DNA of 64,000 bases, from contig NC_019776.1 of NCBI RefSeq assembly GCF_000317675.1, positions 2,914,001-2,978,000 of the forward strand. The letters run 5' to 3'. Each line of letters opens with the position of its first letter. Position 1 is the stretch's first letter. The stretch is from Cyanobacterium aponinum PCC 10605 (GTDB lineage Bacteria > Cyanobacteriota > Cyanobacteriia > Cyanobacteriales > Cyanobacteriaceae). The translations under genes were made by a program, and so were the position numbers. The notes below the pieces were generated by a model. That model made no database searches and was not told where the DNA came from. It was given only the letters and a program-made list of their open reading frames with translations. This document shows positions 46,154 to 56,800 of this stretch, one piece after another.

Positions 46154-46837
46154 TTATTGAGGAAAATAAGGTATAACTGCCGCTACAAGTTTATAACAGT
46201 CACCGTTATAAGGGACTCCTAAACTTATTGTAAATAAAAATTTGACTTGTTGAGGTAATCCAATATCTTCGGAAGTATAGTAACCTAAATCGAATTGTGC
46301 TAATTTTTTGAGCCAATCGAGGTCTGTTACCACTAAATCATATTCAACATTATGTAAATAAAATATAGCTCTGATTTGCCGATTACCAGAATAGTTATTT
46401 TTTATCACCCATTTAACTCCCACTGGTTGAATAATTTCCAAAGAACTTTTAGCTGGATATTGTTCTAATTGGATATAGGGGATACGATCTGATGTTGTAC
46501 CAAATAAATTATCACCTTGAAAAAAAGCATTTTTGATTAATCGCAGATGAGACTGATTGAGAGAATTAGAGACTAATCGCCATGGGATTGTTTCAATTAG
46601 CCAGTTTTCAGGCTGATATGGTTTTGGTTTTGGGGTTGAAATACCGATTTCTATAACAGATAATTTTCTGGGTTCACTACCATCAATCAGAATATAATCT
46701 TCGGGGAAAAGTGCACCGTGATCATCATTTCTGCCAATGGGGCGAATCCATCCTTTTTCATCGGTGCGAATACCCGCAATACAACGCCCACCATGTTTTT
46801 TAGAATTAGCCAAACAAATAATTTCCACTTTTGTCAT
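46154..46837 (-). CDS. Dual-OB-domain-like protein
   Basis: This 227-aa protein begins with VEIICLANSKKHGGRCIAGI, a segment I associate with the dual OB domain (DuOB) proteins of bacterial conflict systems. A second beta-rich half follows (about 120-225). OB folds usually bind nucleic acid or nucleotides. Its place between the DUF2357-like and DUF488 genes supports a sensor or effector accessory role. The family call is by memory of the motif and should be checked. Confidence 0.6.
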   Translation of the reverse strand: MTKVEIICLANSKKHGGRCIAGIRTDEKGWIRPIGRNDDHGALFPEDYILIDGSEPRKLSVIEIGISTPKPKPYQPENWLIETIPWRLVSNSLNQSHLRLIKNAFFQGDNLFGTTSDRIPYIQLEQYPAKSSLEIIQPVGVKWVIKNNYSGNRQIRAIFYLHNVEYDLVVTDLDWLKKLAQFDLGYYTSEDIGLPQQVKFLFTISLGVPYNGDCYKLVAAVIPYFPQ

Positions 46838-46928
46838 TAATCCTTTCGGAAAAAATAGTCTTAAATATCTTCTATTTATAATTTACGAGCTATTTTTATT
46901 TATGTCTTTTGTTTTATGCGAATGACGA

Positions 46929-49124
46929 TTATTTTGAACCACAAAAACAACAAATAAAACCGATATTATGATCATCTTTTCTTGTGGGAATGGCTAAAAT
47001 ATCTCTACCAAAAACTCGATCGAGATTAAGAGGATTATAATTTAGTTCTTTATTTTCTATTCCTTGAACGGCGATAAAGGGATAATTTTTATCACAATTA
47101 CCGCAATGTTTTGTTCCCCAGCTACTTCCACATTGACTACAATGGCATTGAAAACTATGATTATTGAGTTTTTCTATATTTTTTAAATCTTCTTGATGAT
47201 TACAAACAGGACAAATTGTAAAAGGTTGAATTAGTTGATTTATTTGATTAGGTAAATCATGATTTTGAATATTTCTTAATTCTGCTAACTGCGATCGCCC
47301 TTGTCTTCCCATACTTTCAACCCTCTTTATTTCTTTAGTTAATTCTCTATTAAAATCATTAATATTTTCATTAGAAATAAAAGCAGTAATGTTCAATTCT
47401 CGATTATTTTTTATTGTTAAATAGCCATGAAAATAAGTCAGTAAATTGTCAGGAATTTGCAAAGGAAGATTCAAAATAGGAGGATAAGATAAGTATAAGT
47501 TGCCATATAACCACCATTTAATTGTATAAGCAACCCTTTCTAAGCTAAGAATTTCAAAGGGATTAACGGGAAATATCCCAGTTAAATTATTATTTTGAAT
47601 AAGAATATTGTTTAGTCTATTTTGTAAATTTTTAGATAATAAATTTTGTTCTTCTTTTGTGCCTAAATAGAGAATAATATTATGACAAGAGTTATCAACT
47701 TGAGCGAATAACTTATCTAAGATATTATTAATTTCTTTTTCATCGTTTATTCCTGTTAAATTAATCCCTAGAGGAATTAAACATAAATCTTGATTAATTA
47801 AATCAGAACTTAAATAGAAAGTGCGATTTTTTGATAAATATAAGTCAATTTTTCCTAATAATCCTTGAAAAGAAAGAAGTAGATTATTTTGATTATTGGT
47901 ATCTTGTTGATTATGCTTTAAATCTTGATTAAAAATAGGCTCAAAATTTAAGCCTTGATCGTTATTATCGTTATTTCCACAGAAGGTTTTACAAATGAGT
48001 AATAAACAGAAAGCCTCAAAACCTTGAAAAAATTGTTGATACTCTTCAAAGAATTGTTGAGGATTTTTTATTTGTCTTGTTTTCCATTTACTCCAATTTC
48101 TCCAGAGCAAATCTATGTATTTATAATGTTGATCATTAACAAAAATATTTGTCCTTTTTAAAGTCATTGGTACATAAGTTTGTTTAGGAATTGCTTTATA
48201 TAAATCAGTGGTAATTAAGCCTAATAATTTACGCTTTTTATCATTTAATTCTTTTAAAGTTTCTTCAAGTTCTAAAATTCTTTCTTTTGCATTAAATTGT
48301 TCTCCCCACAAGGATGATATACGCTTTCTATTTTTCCAATGTACTTTATACATTTCATCAGAAAAATTCATCGCTTCTTTTAATTCATTTTCAATTAATT
48401 TTAATTCTGCTATACGGCGAGAAATATATTCTAATAAGTTGTCTATTAATTTTGCTGTAACTTGATTTTCATAGATGTTTAATAAGTCTTCCCTCACTAA
48501 ACAAAGTAATTTATTCGGTTTGACAGAATTAAAGTTACGGCGATACCAGTCTTCGGAATGGGATGCTAAATGTTTGATCGCACCGTTGGCTATTTTTTTA
48601 GTACGAGAAATGGCTAATTTTTCTGTTTCCATTTTCAAATAAGTGCGGGGACGACGGCAAACATTTTCTAAATGCCCCCATTGTTTTTGTAGGTCAATTT
48701 CTAAGGTTTGTAAGTGAATTTTTGCGTTAATTTCTGGTACTAAAGGAGATAAATTAAGCCAATTTTTCCAGTTATCTTGATTAATATTTAAGTTATGAGA
48801 TTGATAATAAAAATAAGCAATGCTTTCTCTTAAAATATCGCTAGCGATTTGCCATTTAGGAATTTTTATATTGCCTAAATTCTGAGTTTGAGAATCACTG
48901 AATAAATGAATATTATTACTATTATTCACCCATAAATAAAATCTTAAATTTGAGGGTATTAAAACATCATTAACCTTGAGATTATCTGATTCATTTATTA
49001 TTAACCATTCACCTAAAAGGGCATTTTCTGGTAATTGATTAAAGATTTGTCCAGTTATACGATTAACAAATTTCATAGTTTTTTTTGGATTATTATAAAT
49101 AAGTTTGTAGTAATGGCTAAACAT
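46929..49124 (-). CDS. DUF2357-like protein with C-terminal zinc ribbons
   Basis: This 731-aa protein is encoded just after the McrB-like AAA+ gene (60-bp gap). The N-terminal part (about 1-300) has a helical region with CRRPRTYLKMETEKLAISRT and LVREDLLNIYENQVTAKLID, resembling DUF2357, the usual partner of McrB-type AAA+ proteins. The C-terminus holds several CxxC pairs (CPVCN, CHCSQCG, CGNC and CCFCG), so two or three zinc ribbons. I cannot point to a nuclease motif. It may act as the McrC-like activator or DNA-binding subunit. ATG at 49124 or 49076 are both possible starts. Confidence 0.55.
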   Translation of the reverse strand: MFSHYYKLIYNNPKKTMKFVNRITGQIFNQLPENALLGEWLIINESDNLKVNDVLIPSNLRFYLWVNNSNNIHLFSDSQTQNLGNIKIPKWQIASDILRESIAYFYYQSHNLNINQDNWKNWLNLSPLVPEINAKIHLQTLEIDLQKQWGHLENVCRRPRTYLKMETEKLAISRTKKIANGAIKHLASHSEDWYRRNFNSVKPNKLLCLVREDLLNIYENQVTAKLIDNLLEYISRRIAELKLIENELKEAMNFSDEMYKVHWKNRKRISSLWGEQFNAKERILELEETLKELNDKKRKLLGLITTDLYKAIPKQTYVPMTLKRTNIFVNDQHYKYIDLLWRNWSKWKTRQIKNPQQFFEEYQQFFQGFEAFCLLLICKTFCGNNDNNDQGLNFEPIFNQDLKHNQQDTNNQNNLLLSFQGLLGKIDLYLSKNRTFYLSSDLINQDLCLIPLGINLTGINDEKEINNILDKLFAQVDNSCHNIILYLGTKEEQNLLSKNLQNRLNNILIQNNNLTGIFPVNPFEILSLERVAYTIKWWLYGNLYLSYPPILNLPLQIPDNLLTYFHGYLTIKNNRELNITAFISNENINDFNRELTKEIKRVESMGRQGRSQLAELRNIQNHDLPNQINQLIQPFTICPVCNHQEDLKNIEKLNNHSFQCHCSQCGSSWGTKHCGNCDKNYPFIAVQGIENKELNYNPLNLDRVFGRDILAIPTRKDDHNIGFICCFCGSK

Positions 49125-49152
49125 TAAAAACCTGTTTCCCTCACCCCCAACC

Positions 49153-49165
49153 CCTCTCCCAGAGG
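49153..49165. other. Hairpin in the McrB-DUF2357 gap
   Basis: CCTCT-CCC-AGAGG is a compact hairpin inside a G/C-rich block (CTCACCCCCAACCCCTCTCC). The block recurs in cyanobacterial intergenic DNA (from memory). Confidence 0.5.
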
Positions 49166-49184
49166 AGAAGGGAGACCTTTATTT

Positions 49185-51893
49185 TTAGATTTGAGGTTCA
49201 ATACGATTGATTTCAGTGTCAATAATATTTAAAGATTTAATTGGGTCATATTGATAATCTAATTCACCCCAAAAAACAGTTATTTGTTCTCTTAATTCCC
49301 TTAAATAAATGGCAGGAATATCATAACGATTTTTAATTTTGCGTAAAATCTTAGTTGCTAATAAGTGATCTGTTGCTTCTCCAATCGTGCCACCAGATGC
49401 AATTACAACGGGAATAAATGCCTCTATTTGTCTTTCTAAACGATTTCCCCAACCGATTTTAAATTTTATTTCCAACAAATCAGCTAAATAGTCTTTCAAA
49501 AATTGATCGGCTTGTTTTGCTTGTGATTGATACTGATTTTGGGCTTGTTGAAAAGCTAATTTTAAGGCTTGATAAGAAATGGGGTTTCGATAATTTAATT
49601 CAGGAATATCAAATTTTACTTGATTTCTGCCTAATTCCATAATATGGGCGCGATCGTAAGTTTTATCAGCAAATTCAAGGGTAGTTTCATCTTGGTTAGC
49701 TGTACCAATAAACCAGATATTTTCGGGAATTTTTAGGGTTTTATGATCCTCAAATAAGGCAGGGTAACGGCGATTTAAGTCGGTGGTAAGGGTTAGTGTG
49801 GGTGATTCTTGTTCTAATTTAGAGAGAAAATCGGCAAAATATTGTTCAGGGCGAGAAAGATTCATTTCATCCAAGACAATAATGTAAATGCGATCTCGAT
49901 AAAATGGGCATTGTGCTTGATAAAGTGCCTGTAAAAATTCCGATTCATAAAATCTCTTTTCAAAGGCGTTGTAATAACCGATTAAGTCTTGTCTGTCTCT
50001 CCATCCTGCTTGTACTTCAATTAATTTATAGTCAGTTCTTTTGTTTGGTTCTAACTTATATTCATTATTGGGATCATTTACTGCACTGGAAAAAGCTGTT
50101 GCCAAGCTAGTTTTACCTGTACCGCTAATACCTTCGAGCAAGTGTAGGCGACTCATGGCTAAACCACCAAGAAAAGTACGAATATCTTGGGCTGAGTAAT
50201 AAAGGCGTTTTTGCTCATGTTCAGAAGAAACTGCAATACGATAACGCAAATCTTCAGCAAATTCTCTTAAATTGGGGATACTTTCTTCTAAAGGTGTAAT
50301 GGTTTGCAGTGTTTCATTCTCATCCATCGCAATACATTCCGGGAAGGGGCTAGTATCTTTACTTTTTTCTATTTCTTGCCCTACTTCTTTTCTCAATTCT
50401 TCTAAGGCATTTCGGAGGCGATCGTTATTTACTTGTAATGATTCTTTTTCATCTCGTAGTGTTTCTACTTCTGTCACTGCCATTTTGCTATAAGTGTTAT
50501 TTCTTTTTAATTCCTGTAATTCCGTTACTAATCGAAATCTATCTCTTTCCCATTGTTCTTTTTCACTTTCTAATTGAGCTAATTTTTCCGTAGCAATGTC
50601 ACTAGGTTTTGAGGCTAATTCAATTTCTAATTCCTCTTTAATTCTGCGTAAATTTTCCAACTCGGTTAATATTTCATGGGGCGATCTATTGCCAAATCTG
50701 CGATCGCTTTCTTCTCGATTAATTATCGTTGTTTGTAATAAATTAATAATTCTTTTTCTTTCGTCTAGTTGTTCTTTTTGATAGGTTATTTTTGCTTCTA
50801 AAAGTTCTATTTTTTGTGCTGACTTTTGATTAATTTTTACTTCTAAATTTTCTCTATCCTCCTCTAATATAGTGCGATCGCACTCCAGTTGGGTTTGCTG
50901 TATTTTTAACTCTTTTCTTGCTTCTCCTAACTGCTGATATTCTTTTTCTAACTCTAATTTATTATTGATTTTTTCTGTTTCCAGTTGATTTTTCTTATTA
51001 ATAAACTCCTGTTCAAGTTGTTGTCTTGTGATGTCTAACTTTTTATATTCTTCCTCTATCTTTTGTTGTAAATCTTGATTTTTTTGAGTAATTTCTGATT
51101 CTAATTCTTGATGCTTTCTTGCTAATTCTTGATAAAGTTTATTCCGTTCTTCATGTAAATTATCAATTTGTTTTTCTAACTCTTTAATAATGCTAGTATT
51201 TTGTTCAATAAAACCTGATTGAGCTTGTAATTTTAATTCCTCTAGTTCTTGTTTTCTGTGGTTAATTTCTTGTTCTTGTTGACGTAAATATCGATATTTT
51301 TCTTGAATCTTCTCATTTTCTTGCTCAAGATATGCTTTTTCTTCCCTTAAATTATTTTTTTCTCTTTGTAACTCAAACTGCTCATGATCAAAATTTTCTA
51401 AAGCCGTTTTTAACGTAGTCTCTTTTTCTTTAATTTCATTTATTTTCTGTTGTAAATACTGCTTTTCTTCCTCAAGAATATTTTGTTCTTTCGTTAATTC
51501 TTCTCGCACTAAATTTAAACGAGTTTTATCTCTTTCTAAATCATTTTTTTCCTGATTAATAACTTGCCATTCTTTATTTTTTTGCCGTTCAAATTCATTT
51601 CTTTTTTGCTCAATTTCTATCTCTAAGTTTTGATATAAATTTTGTTCTTTGTCAAGTAATTCTCTCTCACGAGTAATTAATGCTTGTTTCTCTTGGTTTA
51701 ATTGTTCCAGTTGTTCTTGATACATCTGTTTTTGTTGATTTAATAAATCTTTTTCTTGTTTTAACTGATTAATTTGAAGCTCTAATTCCTGTTGTTTTTC
51801 TTGGACTAATTGGCTATCTTTTTGAGCTTTTTCTAAAGAAATTTCTAAATCTTGATTATCAGGTAAATTATTTTGATTGTTTAATTCATTCAT
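49185..51893 (-). CDS. Coiled-coil McrB-type AAA+ ATPase/GTPase
   Basis: This 902-aa protein has a very long Gln/Glu/Lys-rich coiled coil (about 10-530) followed by an AAA+ domain of the McrB class. Walker A is EGISGTGKTSLA (K594), Walker B is IIVLDEMNLSRPEQYF (D675-E-M-N) and the sensor is FIGTANQDETT. DEMN and GTANxD are the diagnostic McrB features. McrB-type proteins form NTP-driven hexamers that move DNA to a nuclease. The coiled coil could tether other subunits. A good SD (AGAGGAAAT) precedes the ATG. HIP1 octamers occur in the gene. Confidence 0.85.
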   Translation of the reverse strand: MNELNNQNNLPDNQDLEISLEKAQKDSQLVQEKQQELELQINQLKQEKDLLNQQKQMYQEQLEQLNQEKQALITRERELLDKEQNLYQNLEIEIEQKRNEFERQKNKEWQVINQEKNDLERDKTRLNLVREELTKEQNILEEEKQYLQQKINEIKEKETTLKTALENFDHEQFELQREKNNLREEKAYLEQENEKIQEKYRYLRQQEQEINHRKQELEELKLQAQSGFIEQNTSIIKELEKQIDNLHEERNKLYQELARKHQELESEITQKNQDLQQKIEEEYKKLDITRQQLEQEFINKKNQLETEKINNKLELEKEYQQLGEARKELKIQQTQLECDRTILEEDRENLEVKINQKSAQKIELLEAKITYQKEQLDERKRIINLLQTTIINREESDRRFGNRSPHEILTELENLRRIKEELEIELASKPSDIATEKLAQLESEKEQWERDRFRLVTELQELKRNNTYSKMAVTEVETLRDEKESLQVNNDRLRNALEELRKEVGQEIEKSKDTSPFPECIAMDENETLQTITPLEESIPNLREFAEDLRYRIAVSSEHEQKRLYYSAQDIRTFLGGLAMSRLHLLEGISGTGKTSLATAFSSAVNDPNNEYKLEPNKRTDYKLIEVQAGWRDRQDLIGYYNAFEKRFYESEFLQALYQAQCPFYRDRIYIIVLDEMNLSRPEQYFADFLSKLEQESPTLTLTTDLNRRYPALFEDHKTLKIPENIWFIGTANQDETTLEFADKTYDRAHIMELGRNQVKFDIPELNYRNPISYQALKLAFQQAQNQYQSQAKQADQFLKDYLADLLEIKFKIGWGNRLERQIEAFIPVVIASGGTIGEATDHLLATKILRKIKNRYDIPAIYLRELREQITVFWGELDYQYDPIKSLNIIDTEINRIEPQI

Positions 51894-51970
51894 GGTAATT
51901 TCCTCTTGATTGATAAATTATTGAGTATAAAATAAGTTTTTGAAGTAGTTAGAATTGGAAAGCAATAAAA

Positions 51971-52010
51971 TCCTCTTTTAAAACACCCTAGCTCTCTTAT
52001 TAAAAGAGGA
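51971..52010. other. 11-bp hairpin in the wHTH-McrB gap
   Basis: TCCTCTTTTAA (51971-51981) and TTAAAAGAGGA (52000-52010) are perfect inverted repeats with an 18-nt loop. The hairpin lies in the 193-bp gap between two island genes, upstream of the AAA+ gene start. Confidence 0.65.
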
Positions 52011-52086
52011 GAATTTACAGGCAAATGATGAAAAAAGTCACTCTTACTAAGGGGGTTTTAGGGGAATATAAAACTCTTTTAGATTT

Positions 52087-53727
52087 TTAAACATAAATAA
52101 CTTCCTCCTCTAGTTCTATGGGTTTATGAAAATTTGTTTGTAAAAATAATTCGATTAATTGATAGACTAAAGCTATTTGTTTTTTAACTATCTCTTGAGT
52201 TAATTTTTGTGAACTATAATGACCACTTTTATTTCTTAGGTCAGCTAATTTATCTAACTCAAAAAGTAAATTTGGCATCTTTTCAGCAAAGAAATATAGC
52301 GGATGTTGCTCATAATTATAAGCAGTTAATAAACTAGCTATTACATAACCTCTCAGTGAACCACTTTGATGATCTGACGCAGATTTTATTTTATTAATAT
52401 CCACTGATAATAAAGACTTCGGTAATTTTAATTTGCTGTCGTGAGACTCATTTTTTAAGGGTTTGAATCCTATTTTTTCGACTATTTGTTCGAGAATAAT
52501 TTTATTATATTCTTTGTCTCGATGATCTAAGATTTCCCAACATTTTTCTGTAGGATATTGATCTCCTATAATTAGGAATATATTTTCTAATAATTTTTGA
52601 CATTTTATGACAATATCTTCTAACTTATCATTAATAAAGTAATTAATGTAATTTATATTTTGTTTATTTTTGCTAGATAATTCTAGTTCTAAATAGGTTC
52701 TTTCTATTACTATTAATCCTTTATATAAATCATCCCATTTAAGTATTTCTAAACTTAATTTATTTTCGATGATATTAATAGCTTCTTCATGATAAATCAT
52801 CAAGTCTTGACGTTTTTCTTGTCTTTCCTTTGATTCATTCAATTTAGTGTTACTATTCAGCAAATTATTAATGGACTTTTGTAAGGGGAAATTATCTTGT
52901 TTTTGGCAACATTTATTAATTTGACGATATAACCAAGGGCTATCTCCTAAACCGAAAGGATCTGATATTTGCCAATTATTCTCTGTAAATTCATCAAAAT
53001 TTGATTCAGGAGTATAAATAAAAGTCGCTAACCAAACAGGTTGAGGTTGTTCTTCAATAAATGAAATACGTTTTAAATCTGGTTGTTTTTCAATATTCCA
53101 TAATTGTTCATTAGCTTCAACGTCGTTTTCCCGATGACGATTAGTTAAAGTTTGATTATGAGTTTTTATTGCTCTTAAAATATCTCTGGGAGTCGGTTTA
53201 ACCATCAAAGTATTATTAATGGGTAAAGGCATGAAAATTTTTTGATAAAAGGGTTTTCCCGTTGTGCCTAAAACTAATTCAGGGTAATCATTGTCATTAA
53301 ATCGAGTTTCGGCATATTCTAAGTTTTCGATAAATCGGGGAAATAACTCACCCTGCCAAGGCTCTTGAAATACATAACCTGCTATTAAATCTTCTGTTTC
53401 TATCAATTCATTTTCTAAAATTTGCTTTCCTTTTTTAGTGATTAAACCTTGATGATCAATAAAATTGTTATATTGAAGTTCACTGATAATTAAAGCGGAT
53501 AAATCCCCGCCTATATCTAATTTTTCCCCTATTTCTTGGGCTGTAAAAGCCCCTATTCGACAAATTCCTAACACGGCTTTTTCTAAAATATTTAGTTTGC
53601 GACTTGAGACACGGGGGGCTAAAACTCGATAGTAGTAAGCTGGAAATAATATATATTCACGATTAAGCCAACGTTGGTGCGATCGCGCTTCATAATATAA
53701 GATGGGAGTTTCTTTGGTAAATAACAT
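52087..53727 (-). CDS. Winged-helix protein with HEPN-like motif
   Basis: This 546-aa protein starts with a winged HTH (about 45-110; LGICRIGAFTAQEIGEKLDI, then LITKKGKQILENE). A long helical middle region follows. Near the C-terminus is R498-N-K-S-G-H503 in DLRNKSGHYSS, which fits the RNxxxH motif of HEPN nucleases. Around it are long helices (QIALVYQLIELFLQ), also HEPN-like. HEPN proteins are RNases used in phage defence. The gene lies between the SF1 helicase and McrB-like genes and could be the effector. No other domain was recognised. Confidence 0.6.
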   Translation of the reverse strand: MLFTKETPILYYEARSHQRWLNREYILFPAYYYRVLAPRVSSRKLNILEKAVLGICRIGAFTAQEIGEKLDIGGDLSALIISELQYNNFIDHQGLITKKGKQILENELIETEDLIAGYVFQEPWQGELFPRFIENLEYAETRFNDNDYPELVLGTTGKPFYQKIFMPLPINNTLMVKPTPRDILRAIKTHNQTLTNRHRENDVEANEQLWNIEKQPDLKRISFIEEQPQPVWLATFIYTPESNFDEFTENNWQISDPFGLGDSPWLYRQINKCCQKQDNFPLQKSINNLLNSNTKLNESKERQEKRQDLMIYHEEAINIIENKLSLEILKWDDLYKGLIVIERTYLELELSSKNKQNINYINYFINDKLEDIVIKCQKLLENIFLIIGDQYPTEKCWEILDHRDKEYNKIILEQIVEKIGFKPLKNESHDSKLKLPKSLLSVDINKIKSASDHQSGSLRGYVIASLLTAYNYEQHPLYFFAEKMPNLLFELDKLADLRNKSGHYSSQKLTQEIVKKQIALVYQLIELFLQTNFHKPIELEEEVIYV

Positions 53728-53792
53728 TGTTTGTTCTGGTTTGTAAATAATTAAAGATGTTCAGAATGAGAGTTTTTGATTAGGTTTGTAGT

Positions 53793-53808
53793 AAGCCTTT
53801 TAAGGCTT
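53793..53808. repeat. GTAGT palindrome in the helicase-wHTH gap
   Basis: AAGCCTT-TT-AAGGCTT (7-bp stem, 2-nt loop) is preceded by GGTTTGTAGT. The word TTTAAGGCTTTTCAT recurs at the helicase stop (about 53860), overlapping its end. It is a member of the island palindrome family. Confidence 0.7.
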
Positions 53809-53866
53809 TTCATCAAATGAGTTGAGATTCCTCATATTCGTTCGGAATGACAGGATCATAATTTTT

Positions 53867-56800
53867 TTAAGGCTTTTCATAACATTGATAAATTTTTCCC
53901 TGTTGACTCTGACAAAGTTGATAAAAATTAACCAGTTGAGGAATAGCAACACGAGCAGATTTATGATTTACCATATCCCCATCACCCACAGCGATTAATA
54001 ATCTTTGTTGCCGACTCATTGCCACACAAAGACGATTTTCCAACATCAAAAAGCCGTATTTTCGGCGATACATTCTTTCATCGATAGGGTTAATATTGTT
54101 ACTTCTAGTTAAAGAAAGAAAAACTACATCAAACTCTTTCCCTTGAAAAGCATCCACAGTACCGACTCTCAACCTTTCCACAATCTTATTTTCATAGTTA
54201 GTAGTTTCTTGCCATTGTTTCGCCACTTGAAAAAATCCCTCCTCTGATTTTTCCGCAATGCCCACTTCTTCTAAGGCTTTCCAAATTTCCGTCACTTGAG
54301 CAGAATAAAAAGCAATAATGCCGAAAGTTAGTTTTTGATCATGTTCAATCAATCTTTTTAGTTCAAATGCGATCGCCCTTGCTTCCACTGGGCGAGATTT
54401 ACTTTGCCCTTGTATTTCACCCCCCGCAGAAAAAGGAACATTAAGCCAAGCAGTAACGCTATTTTCATAACCCGGTAAATTGTGAATAAAATCATTGGCA
54501 CATCTTCCCGAATTAATATGAGATTCCCCATGACATTCATAAAAATTTTCACTGACAAAATCCCCTAAAATGGGGTGCATTCGATACTGAGTATCAAGGG
54601 TGACAGTTCTTTTGATGCCGTCTTTTCTTTCCAACTCCTGTAATTGATTAAAAAGCCGTTCAAATAAACTTTTTTTGAGGGCATCTTGAGTATCGAAGGT
54701 TGATTTAGTTAACTCCTTTTCCACATCATCCTCTAAAATATGGGGTAATTGACGATGATCTCCCACTAAAATAATTCGCCTTTCAGCCTTAGCCATAGGA
54801 ATAAATAAATCTAAGGGATTCGCCCTCGCCGCCTCATCAATAATCACACTCTCAAATACATGATCTTTATTTTCTGTTGCCTCAATCATTTTTTTGCCCA
54901 CCGATTGCTGACAGGTTGCCGCTAAAACTACCGTATATTTGCGAATAGTACGAGCTACTTCTTCGGGATCTGTTTCTAAATCGTTCAAATATTCTGTCAA
55001 TACTCCTTCAATGCCATCGGGGGATTGTTTAACATAATTATCGAGGGATAAACGAACTTGTTTGAACAAATCAAGAATTTTGGGATTTGCTACGGGAGTT
55101 GTCACGGGTTGAGTTTCTTTGGGAATTAATCTTTCTAATAGTTTTTGCTGTAAATCCGCCAATTCTCCTAAAAAAGGAGGTTCTGATTCTTCTACCCAAA
55201 CCCCTGCTTGTTTTAATAAGTCTTCTTCTTCTTTACTTAAAATATCTAATGGTTTTAGTCTAGCTAGAGCTTTGAGAGCATTTTCATCACCGTCATCAGA
55301 AAAAGTAGCCCAAGTAACTCTAATTCCTTGCACCGCTTTGAGTGCTAATTCTCTTTTTTCTGAGTCTTCTTGATTTAGGTGCGATCGATTTTGTTTTAAT
55401 TCTTGACTTAATCGTAAAAGTTGATCCGATAAATCAGGGGAAATACAACAGATGGTTAACTCGTAAATATCTTTTAGTAATTTAACGGTGTCTTCTTGAT
55501 TACCGGGGGTTAACTGATACATAGCCGTTAATTGTTTTACTTTCCTTAAGGTTTCTTGTCCCGTTAATTTGGGTAAATGAGCTAAACTAGCCCTAACTCT
55601 TTGGATTCTTTCCCTACGCCATCGATCAACATTATCCAATTCTGAATTTTTGCCTTTTTTGCCTCCAATTCTCACCGCAGGAAGTTGAAACAAAGTTGTT
55701 CTCTCGGCGGCATTTTCTACCGCATCATGTTGATAACTGGTTAATAAAATACGATGATTAACCGAGCGATTAGCGTCTTCTGCTTCTTCTGCTAATCTAG
55801 CCTCAATGGCAGTAATTACCTTGGTTTTACCCGTGCCGGGGGGTCCTTGTATCAAAGCAATATCGGGGGTATTCAAGGCTATATTGATGGCTTCTTCTTG
55901 GCGCGGTGTCGGTGATAAACCATTAAATAATTTTTTGACTTCTTTGGTAATAGGTTTTATGTTTCTGGTACGTCTGAAGCTAACTGCATGGTTTTCTAAC
56001 AGTAAAGCTAATTGGGGCATGGGATTTTGAGCCATTCTAATGGCAGATTCTGCTAATGTTCTTCTCTGTAGTCTGATGCGATCGCCCAACAGGGAAATAA
56101 AAATATATCCTTGATGTGGGGGGGTTATTTCTTCATCATCCGCATTAGATGGTTTAATTTCAATCTCTAATTTTTGCGAATCAATTTCTACAACTTCCCC
56201 TAAAAAACTTTTACCATCTTGAGAAAATTCTCTTTTTAAAAGCCCTGAATCTTGTTCATTATTATCATCTTTATCATGGCTAAAATTAGGCGGTTTTTTA
56301 TTAACTTCCAAAGATAAAGTTGGATTTTCCCTTAATAGCTTAAATTTTGCTTTTAATTCCTTTTTTCTGTTTACTGTATTTTCTAATTTAAAACGGTAAT
56401 TGCCATTTTTTAAAGCAATTTGTTTTACATATTTTAACCAACCAAATTCTCTCGCATTATCCCAAATAATTTTTCGTTCTATATTATTATATTCCTGCCA
56501 TAAAGCGAGGTAGCTATCAGATTTTTTGACAATATCATCTAATTCTGTTTGTATATTACCCCTTAAACTACCTGCGATCGAAGCATCACAAAAATAAATA
56601 TCAGCTTCTAAAATAATCATCGGGCGTTGCTCATTAATATCTTTAGGTTGTCTTGCCCTTTCTACTCTGTTAATTAAAAACTTATTATCGGCAGTTTTTT
56701 TGATATTAATAACGATGCCATTACCCCATAATTGAAAACTACTTTCTAAACTGTTTTTAATTTTATTTCCTGCTTGTAATAATGCTCTTTTAAGTTGATT

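Noticed and set aside
50272-50493. Plus-strand frames inside the AAA+ gene
   Set aside because: Antisense shadows of the coiled-coil/AAA+ coding region, without SD or domain content.
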